Below, piece after piece: positions 30,017-34,783 of a stretch of DNA of 34,783 nucleotides. Both the position numbers and the translations under genes were made by a program. The DNA comes from Candidatus Amulumruptor caecigallinarius. GTDB taxonomy: Bacteria; Bacteroidota; Bacteroidia; Bacteroidales; Muribaculaceae. How positions within the stretch are numbered: the stretch's first letter is position 1; the number at the start of each line of letters is the position of its first letter. The notes below the pieces were generated by a model. The model was not told the DNA's origin, ran no database searches, and worked only from the letters and a program-made list of their open reading frames with translations. The stretch is from assembly GCA_023665575.1 (NCBI GenBank), contig JAMPDQ010000018.1, positions 1-34,783 on the forward strand. Direction: 5' to 3'.

Positions 30017-31426
30017 ATGAGATTCGATGAAATTCTGACCAACGACGACGTGCTCGATGGTCTTTGGGATATGCATTTCGATGAGTGCACACCTGTGCAG
30101 GAACACACTATCCCCGCCGTTATGCAGAACCGCGACATCTTGGCGTGTGCCCAGACCGGCACCGGAAAAACCGCTGCTTATCTCCTTCCGGTGATTAATA
30201 AACTGGCCGATGGCGGATATCCCGATGATGCAGTAAATTGCATCGTTATGGCTCCTACCCGAGAACTCGCCCAGCAAATTGACCGACAATTGCAGGGATT
30301 CGCATATTTCATGCCTGTAAGCAGCATCGCTGTATATGGCGGCACTGACGGTTTCACTTATGAACAACAGCGCAAAAGCCTTAAGCTGGGCACTGATATC
30401 GTTATAGCCACGCCCGGCAGGCTGCTTGCTCACCTCAGCATGGGATATGTCGACCTCTCAAAGGTGTCGTTTTTTATCCTCGATGAGGCCGACAGAATGC
30501 TCGATATGGGCTTTTATGATGACATCATGCAGATATTTTCGCATCTCCCGAAAAATGTGCAAATCCTTATGTTTTCAGCCACTATGCCTGCTAACATCCG
30601 CAAAATGGCCGATAAAATACTTAAGAATCCCGTAGAAATTAAGCTCGCTGTGTCAAAACCGGCAGAAAAAATAGAACAATCCGCTTATATTTGTCATGAA
30701 ACACAGAAAATAAACCTGCTCAAGCATATTTTCAATGCCACTCCTCCTAAAAGAGTAATTATTTTCTCTTCTTCCAAGCTTAAAGTAAAAAATCTCTCTC
30801 GCGAACTCCGTAAAATGAAACTTCACCTGGGAGAGATGCATTCTGACCTTAATCAGCTGGAGCGGGATAATGTGATGCTTGATTTTAAATCCGGAAAAAT
30901 CAATGTGGTGGTTGCCACTGATATAATTTCGCGCGGAATAGATATCGATGACATTGAAATGGTGGTGAATTTCGATGTTCCGCGCGACCCGGAAGATTAT
31001 GTGCACCGCATCGGCAGAACTGCGCGCGCAAACCGCAACGGACGGGCGGTGACGTTCGTGGCCGAAGATGATTTTTCTCGTCTTGCCCGCATAGAGCGTC
31101 TCCTCGAAAAGGAAGTGCCGAAGGCTGATGTGCCCGCAGAGTTGGGTGAAGCTCCCCTTTATTATGCCAAAAGAAAACCTTGTGGCCGCAAAAAGCGTAA
31201 TAATACAAGTGGGAAACTTCTGCACCACAATAAACCATCTCTGAATGCAAATGAGTCTATGCAGTCGGATAAACCAGCAAAAAACGGTCGCAATGGAAAT
31301 CAGGAAAGAAACACGGGCAAATGGAAAAACCGGTCAAGAAAAAGAAATAGTAATCACGAAGATAACCGAAAATCAACCGAAAACCAACGGCAAAGAGATA
31401 GTCAGCTGCCCGGAAAACACAATTGA
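30017..31426 (+). CDS. DEAD-box ATP-dependent RNA helicase
   Basis: This enzyme unwinds RNA duplexes, probably in ribosome assembly or mRNA turnover. The 469 residues show all core motifs: Q motif (CTPVQEHTIPAV), Walker A AQTGTGKT (45-52), PTRELAQQ (80-87), ATPGR (131-135), DEAD (156-159), SAT (187-189), VATDIISRGIDI and HRIGRTAR (330-337). The last about 90 residues are a basic, Asn/Lys/Arg-rich tail (KPCGRKKRNNTSGK.., NGRNGNQERNTGKWKNRSRKRNS) as in RhlE-type helicases, likely an unstructured RNA-binding extension. That tail overlaps the first codons of the downstream UDG-like gene in another frame. Confidence 0.96.
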   Translation: MRFDEILTNDDVLDGLWDMHFDECTPVQEHTIPAVMQNRDILACAQTGTGKTAAYLLPVINKLADGGYPDDAVNCIVMAPTRELAQQIDRQLQGFAYFMPVSSIAVYGGTDGFTYEQQRKSLKLGTDIVIATPGRLLAHLSMGYVDLSKVSFFILDEADRMLDMGFYDDIMQIFSHLPKNVQILMFSATMPANIRKMADKILKNPVEIKLAVSKPAEKIEQSAYICHETQKINLLKHIFNATPPKRVIIFSSSKLKVKNLSRELRKMKLHLGEMHSDLNQLERDNVMLDFKSGKINVVVATDIISRGIDIDDIEMVVNFDVPRDPEDYVHRIGRTARANRNGRAVTFVAEDDFSRLARIERLLEKEVPKADVPAELGEAPLYYAKRKPCGRKKRNNTSGKLLHHNKPSLNANESMQSDKPAKNGRNGNQERNTGKWKNRSRKRNSNHEDNRKSTENQRQRDSQLPGKHN

Positions 31427-31991
31427 AACACATCCCTGGCCTCCATTTATACCTGATGGTGCGAAGGTGATGATTATGGGCACGTTTCCACCGGGAAGAC
31501 ACAGATGGAGCATGGATTTCTATTATCCCAATCGAACCAACGACTTTTGGTATGCAATGGGATTGATATTCTTCAACAATCGCTATGAATTCCTTCGCGA
31601 TGACCAAAAGTCTTTCAATGTAGATTCGATTATAAGCTTTCTAAATAATAAGAAAATAGCGCTTAATGATACAGCCGGAAAAGTGTGTCGCCTTAAAGGA
31701 AATGCTTCTGATAAATTTCTGCAAATTATAGAGCCTGCGCCTATTTTTGACCTGCTCGAGAGGATGCCCTCTTGCGTGGCTCTCGCCACCACCGGTGAAA
31801 AGGCTGCCGGAATAATCGCCCAACTCACTAACACCAAGATTCCTAAAATCGGATGCAGTGTGAAATTCGAAATTGGCTCGCGAGTGATTGAGATATGGCG
31901 TATGCCCTCTACAAGCCGTGCGTATCCTTTGGCTCTTGATAAAAAAGCCGGATTTTATGCAGAAATGTTCAGAAGCATCGGCATATTATAA
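31293..31991 (+). CDS. Uracil-DNA glycosylase superfamily protein
   Basis: The product belongs to the UDG fold superfamily (PF03167) of DNA-repair glycosylases. The N-terminal motif MGTFPPGRHRWSMDFYYPNRTNDFW is the family motif-A region, and MPSTSRAYPLALDKKAGFY near the C-terminus is the motif-B region. Activity on uracil cannot be asserted, since the strict GQDPYH motif of classical UDG is absent. With the ATG at 31293 the product has 232 residues but its first about 45 overlap the helicase tail. The conserved part begins at ETHPWPPFIP, and an ATT codon (31421-31423) overlaps the helicase stop TGA (31424-31426), so an ATT start with tight coupling is possible. The stop overlaps the converging EamA gene. 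Confidence 0.8.
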   Translation: MEIRKETRANGKTGQEKEIVITKITENQPKTNGKEIVSCPENTIETHPWPPFIPDGAKVMIMGTFPPGRHRWSMDFYYPNRTNDFWYAMGLIFFNNRYEFLRDDQKSFNVDSIISFLNNKKIALNDTAGKVCRLKGNASDKFLQIIEPAPIFDLLERMPSCVALATTGEKAAGIIAQLTNTKIPKIGCSVKFEIGSRVIEIWRMPSTSRAYPLALDKKAGFYAEMFRSIGIL

Positions 31992-32921
31992 TTTGCGACG
32001 CATAGGTCCATCGGGAAATTTATCAGAATATACAAGTCCCCCTATAATCAGCACGCAACCAACGTAGCCCAGCATATAGATGTTTTCGCCAAGAAAGAAG
32101 TAGGCGGTTATCATCGTGACCAATGGCTGCAAATATAAATAATTGTTGGTGCTCACCGGCCCAAGAATTCTCATCACTTCATTCCATATAAGATATGCCA
32201 TAAGCGAACACATCACCACAAGAAACACAAAGTTCATCAGGTAATGAATGTTCTGAAAATCCATCAATATATTAAAATGACTCGGATTCTTGTCCATGAT
32301 AAGCAATGGAATCGCAGTCAGCACGCCATAAAAGAACAGCTTACGTGTCACAAAAAATCCACTGTAGAGCGGCAATATTCTCTTGATAGCCACCGTATAT
32401 ACTGCCCATGATAATGCCGCCGCTATCGCCAGCAAATCGCCCGCAGGCTTTATCTCCAGACTGTCACCATGACTGAATATTATGCATCCCGCCCCGATAA
32501 ATGCCACTAATGAACCTGTCACTATGCCGGCCTTGAGCTTTTGTTTGTAAAGCGCCGCAACAAGCAAGGTGGTGAAAATAGGGGAGAGCGATGCCAAAAG
32601 TGACACATTTCCCGTGGTGGTGAGTGTCAAAGCATAATTCTCTGTGATAAAATAGAGCGAACCCGAGCATATGCCGCACAACGCAAGTGTCATCTCATCA
32701 CGCCATGACTTGGATAAAATGTTCTTGAATGTGAACATCAGCAACAATAAGTAAGCTGCGGAAAACCTGTACACAAACATTTCGATGGGAGTGAACCCTC
32801 CATCGTTCATTAAAATCTTTGTGCTTAGAAAAGATGAGCCCCATGCCGCCACCGTGACGAAGGCGCCGATATGTGCAAGTATTTTGGTTGTGTTCTTGCG
32901 AGATGAAATTCCGAAATTCAT
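31986..32921 (-). CDS. EamA/DMT-family transporter
   Basis: This is an inner-membrane transporter of the drug/metabolite family, 311 residues with about ten hydrophobic segments and two EamA repeats. The first covers about residues 10-145 (VTVAAWGSSFLSTKILMNDGGFTPIEMFVYRF) and the second about 155-300 (LAIAAALSWAVYTVAIKR.. and VFLVVMCSLMAYLIWNEVMRILGPV). Such proteins export amino acids, purines or toxic compounds; the substrate cannot be told. It has its own strong promoter and converges on the UDG-like gene with a 6-base overlap: TTATAA at 31986-31991 encodes Leu-stop on both strands, with no terminator hairpin between. Confidence 0.9.
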   Translation of the reverse strand: MNFGISSRKNTTKILAHIGAFVTVAAWGSSFLSTKILMNDGGFTPIEMFVYRFSAAYLLLLMFTFKNILSKSWRDEMTLALCGICSGSLYFITENYALTLTTTGNVSLLASLSPIFTTLLVAALYKQKLKAGIVTGSLVAFIGAGCIIFSHGDSLEIKPAGDLLAIAAALSWAVYTVAIKRILPLYSGFFVTRKLFFYGVLTAIPLLIMDKNPSHFNILMDFQNIHYLMNFVFLVVMCSLMAYLIWNEVMRILGPVSTNNYLYLQPLVTMITAYFFLGENIYMLGYVGCVLIIGGLVYSDKFPDGPMRRKL

Positions 32922-32973
32922 GGTAGTTAGATTCTATGTATCCTCCTTCATCCATCCTTGGAATGCTTTCCCA

Positions 32974-33004
32974 CAAAATTAAAAAAAAATCTCATTATCG
33001 CAAA
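32974..33004 (-). promoter_or_regulatory. Promoter of the EamA transporter gene
   Basis: On the minus strand TTTG (33001-33004), a 19-base spacer and TAATTTTG (32974-32981) match the consensus exactly. The leader is about 50 bases. The -33 box abuts the terminator of the upstream gene. Confidence 0.8.
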
Positions 33005-33011
33005 AAATGAA

Positions 33012-33047
33012 AAATGCAGCTACCTCTTTTAAGAAGTAGCCACATTT
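33012..33047 (-). terminator. Terminator of the Cys-rich protein gene
   Basis: GCTACCTCTT (33019-33028) pairs with AAGAAGTAGC (33031-33040), with one mismatch, and AAATG/CATTT extend the stem. On the minus strand the stem is followed by TTTTTCATTTTTT, an intrinsic terminator 37 bases after the stop. Confidence 0.75.
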
Positions 33048-33083
33048 GAAATTGCTTTACTGATTGTTACTTATGATTGTTAC

Positions 33084-33761
33084 TTATTTCTTTTTTGATG
33101 CTTTAAGATTCGCGTCAGGCTTGTTTGCGCATGCTGAAGCATCCTTGCATTTACGATCTATCTTGGCTTTCCCATGCTTGCCGGATCTGTCTTTCTTAAA
33201 ATCGGATTTGCCTGATTTCATTCCATGTTTACCCCCGATTTTCGACCCTGAATTATTTACATAGTTGTTCTCAAGAAACTGAATGTACTGATCTGAGGTG
33301 AGAATCTCGCGAAGTCCCTTCAGATAATTCGTTTTCAATTCTTTAATCCCTTTTTTGAATTTGAAAGTGGTGTCTTTGTTTTCACGGGCTGTCCCGGCTT
33401 TCTGCATGAACTCTGTTTTTGCCTTGCGGTTTTCACTGCCAAGAGTCTTTATCTTCGATTTTTGATCCTCTGAGAGATTAAGATTGGCAAACGGATTGGA
33501 TTTGCACGATTTATCTTTACGGTTTGCCTTATGTTTGGGTGTGGTAGTGCAATCCTTTACACACGGTTCATCGCAATTCTGCTGAGGAGCCACGCATACG
33601 TTGCATTGCGGGTTGCACTGATAATCGGCGGGACATGTGCATGGATTGCACAATTCATTCGAGCACGTCGCTTCGTTGTTGTTGACAGCGGATTTATTCT
33701 GTGCAAAACTTGCCAAAGGGGTTATGGCACAAAAAAGTGCGATACTAATAAATTTCTTCAT
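33084..33761 (-). CDS. Cys-rich periplasmic protein with Spy/CpxP-like segment
   Basis: The 225-residue product, from MKKFISIALFCAITPLASFAQ, has a signal peptide, so it is exported. Residues about 32-72 contain ten cysteines in short spacings (CNPCTC, CNPQCNVC, CDEPCVKDC), a pattern that could bind metal or form a disulfide knot. Residues about 88-165 show two LTxxQ-like motifs (LNLSEDQKSKIKTL and ILTSDQYIQFLENN) with a helical linker, like Spy/CpxP periplasmic chaperones. The C-terminal 55 residues are Lys/Gly/His-rich and strongly basic. I chose the inner Met at 33759-33761 because the longer frame from 33803 begins within a palindromic element. The combination is not one I can name; a metal- or envelope-stress role is inference. 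Confidence 0.75.
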   Translation of the reverse strand: MKKFISIALFCAITPLASFAQNKSAVNNNEATCSNELCNPCTCPADYQCNPQCNVCVAPQQNCDEPCVKDCTTTPKHKANRKDKSCKSNPFANLNLSEDQKSKIKTLGSENRKAKTEFMQKAGTARENKDTTFKFKKGIKELKTNYLKGLREILTSDQYIQFLENNYVNNSGSKIGGKHGMKSGKSDFKKDRSGKHGKAKIDRKCKDASACANKPDANLKASKKK

Positions 33762-33790
33762 TTTATTTAAGTGTTTTGTATTATGTTTTT

Positions 33791-34098
33791 GAGTCTGTAT
33801 CATAAAAAATCAACATCAGGGGTCGAATGCATGAGGGGTTTAGCCCTGCAGAATCAGGAATATGGCGGGCTATGTGACTGTTTCAAAAAGTAAACCCCGG
33901 CCATGCGTGCAAGGTCAATAGTAATTTAAATATAAAACAGACATATGATTTATTGTTAATTTATTTATTCAACTCTGACAAGTTTGCAACTTGTGAAAAG
34001 CGGAGAGGGTAGAAGTTGGAAGTTGCTTCCTCTGAGATTGAATAAATTATCTTAAAAATAAGCCGCCTCTAATGTTGAATTTTTTATGAAACAGACTC
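33791..34098. repeat. Palindromic MITE-like element, copy 7 (long form)
   Basis: This 308-bp copy is the other complete long form. Ends are GAGTCTGTATCATAAAAAAT and ATTTTTTATGAAACAGACTC. It contains the core palindrome (GGGGTTTAGCCCTGCAGAAT.. with ..TCAAAAAGTAAACCCC), the A+T-rich block CCAATAGTAATTTAAATATA, a second hairpin with ACAAGTT-TGC-AACTTGT, and TTGAATAAATT pairing with AATTTATTTATTCAA. The right flank is TTA, the left TTT. It sits 30 bases upstream of the Cys-rich gene, in its promoter region. Confidence 0.85.
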
Positions 34099-34101
34099 TT
34101 A

Positions 34102-34341
34102 ATTTTCAAGATTTAAATTTGATTATATTTATCAAAATTGTGCTTGCATAATGCAAGTGTTTGCTCTCTACTTTCACTTGTTTGATATAAATAACAAGCC
34201 AACGTTTAATTCCGCCCACTCAAATTAACAGTATTTAACTTATTCTCCGGTTTCAGACCTCGTTTCAAAAAAGTGCGACTTTAAAAACAACGCGTGCAAC
34301 AATAAAATCACGACCCTATGCGTTATATTAATAACTATCGC
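34102..34341. other. Upstream region of the tmRNA gene
   Basis: No protein gene is seen. TAAATTTG at 34124-34131 is a perfect -7 box on the plus strand but lies about 210 bases before tmRNA without a -33 partner. CTTGTT..AACAAG (34177-34198) is a small inverted repeat, and CCTCGTTTCAAAAAAGTG at about 34258-34275 resembles an element end. The real ssrA promoter cannot be placed with confidence. Confidence 0.4.
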
Positions 34342-34742
34342 GGGGCTGACTGGCTTTGACAGCGTGAAGAAGCGGTAAGTAAGCATGCAGAGTTTTGGTG
34401 CTCAAACTCTATAATCGCAAGAGCATCAACCTATAATTGGCGAAAATAATAATTACGCTCTCGCTGCGTAACCTGAAGTATAGTAGGGTTCCTTTATTCG
34501 CCTCAAAGTGAGGCGAACGAGACATCACTCCATTGCCCGGTTCCGAGACGTTTGGACAAAGTGGTGCTAAGAAATTCGGAAATAGGGGAGAGCATGTTCC
34601 GGGCTTTCTTCGAAATTTAGGAGCTAAGATGCAGGTTGGCCGTCGTGAGCTTGTCTGCATACGAAAACCAACTCACAGACTAAGCATGTAGAAAGCCTAC
34701 TGATTCCGCGTTTGGACGAGGGTTCAATCCCCTCCAGCTCCA
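34342..34742 (+). ncRNA. ssrA: Transfer-messenger RNA (tmRNA)
   Basis: tmRNA rescues stalled ribosomes and adds a degradation tag. The 5' end GGGGCTGACTGGCTTTGACA is the family opening; GGGGCTG (34342-34348) pairs with CAGCTCC (34735-34741) to form the acceptor stem, and the T-arm reads GAGGGTTCAATCCCCTC. The reading frame for the tag at 34439-34471 encodes GENNNYALAA followed by TAA, close to the GENNYALAA type of Bacteroides. The 3' CCA is not encoded and must be added. The one-piece order (5' tRNA half, tag, pseudoknot-rich body, 3' tRNA half) is kept over 401 bases. The identification is certain; the ends are accurate to a base or two. Confidence 0.97.
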
Positions 34743-34751
34743 CTTGTTAAA

Positions 34752-34768
34752 AGTCCGGAAACCGGACT
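34752..34768 (+). terminator. Hairpin after tmRNA
   Basis: AGTCCGG-AAA-CCGGACT forms a perfect 7-bp stem 10 bases after the mature 3' end. No T-run follows before the window ends, so it is a processing or termination candidate. Confidence 0.45.
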
Positions 34769-34783
34769 ACAAAAGACAAACCT

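Noticed and set aside
33762-33803. N-terminal extension of the Cys-rich protein
   Set aside because: The first codons fall within the element copy 7 end; the signal peptide begins at 33761.
34409-34660. 83-residue frame on the minus strand
   Set aside because: It lies wholly inside the tmRNA gene.

Overview
The window reads as chromosomal DNA of a Bacteroidota member, most likely Bacteroidales and possibly a Muribaculaceae-like gut lineage (inference). The signs are TTTG-N19/20-TAnnTTTG promoters without obvious Shine-Dalgarno boxes, a serine-palmitoyltransferase-type gene, a Na+-pumping methylmalonyl-CoA decarboxylase operon, a DUF4295-rpmG-rpmB cluster, an Omp28-like lipoprotein/secreted protein with a C-terminal sorting-like domain, and a tmRNA whose tag reads GENNNYALAA. 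No phage, CRISPR, integrase or transposase gene is visible; almost all genes are housekeeping or core metabolism.

Layout. 1-5,500: dnaK (minus), serine palmitoyltransferase (plus), a pRiA4b ORF-3-like acidic protein (plus) and a small conserved hypothetical (minus). 5,600-10,250: a minus-strand operon, mce-mmdA-oadG-bccP-oadB, that couples methylmalonyl-CoA decarboxylation to Na+ export on the succinate-to-propionate route. 10,400-11,900: thioredoxin and an ECF sigma factor. 11,900-16,290: a minus-strand operon with an NAD-dependent epimerase carrying a C-terminal zinc ribbon, followed by lutA, lutB and lutC for lactate oxidation. 16,300-20,550: a divergent flavin reductase and NUDIX pair, an Omp28-like secreted protein and an AraC regulator. 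20,700-23,940: lon and trmN6, divergent from abutting promoters. 24,200-27,530: a secreted Trp/Tyr- and Gly/Arg-rich protein and an outer-membrane beta-barrel protein. 27,600-29,750: a DUF2156 protein and the ribosomal cluster. 29,900-33,800: DEAD-box helicase, UDG-superfamily protein, EamA transporter and a Cys-rich Spy-like periplasmic protein. 34,342-34,742: ssrA (tmRNA).

The most unusual content is non-coding. A family of non-autonomous, MITE-like palindromic elements occurs seven times in 35 kb, in ~150-160, ~195 and ~310 bp forms. They share inverted ends (GAGTCTGTTTCATAAAAAA...) and a central palindrome (GAATCAG...ACATAGC..GCTATGT...CTGATTC), and several are flanked by TTA on both sides. 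Because TTA/TAA is also a stop codon, three copies sit exactly on gene stop codons (oadB, trxA, trmN6); one splits lutB from lutC, and two lie immediately upstream of envelope-protein genes. A second, shorter hairpin family (AGGCTCCATTCCCC...) and solo end-like fragments are also present.

Other points of interest are two genes whose promoter leaves essentially no leader (epimerase and AraC regulator), face-to-face promoters of lon and trmN6, a nested palindrome upstream of dnaK, and a helicase/UDG gene overlap where a non-canonical ATT start is plausible. All functional calls rest on motif recognition by eye; no database search was run.
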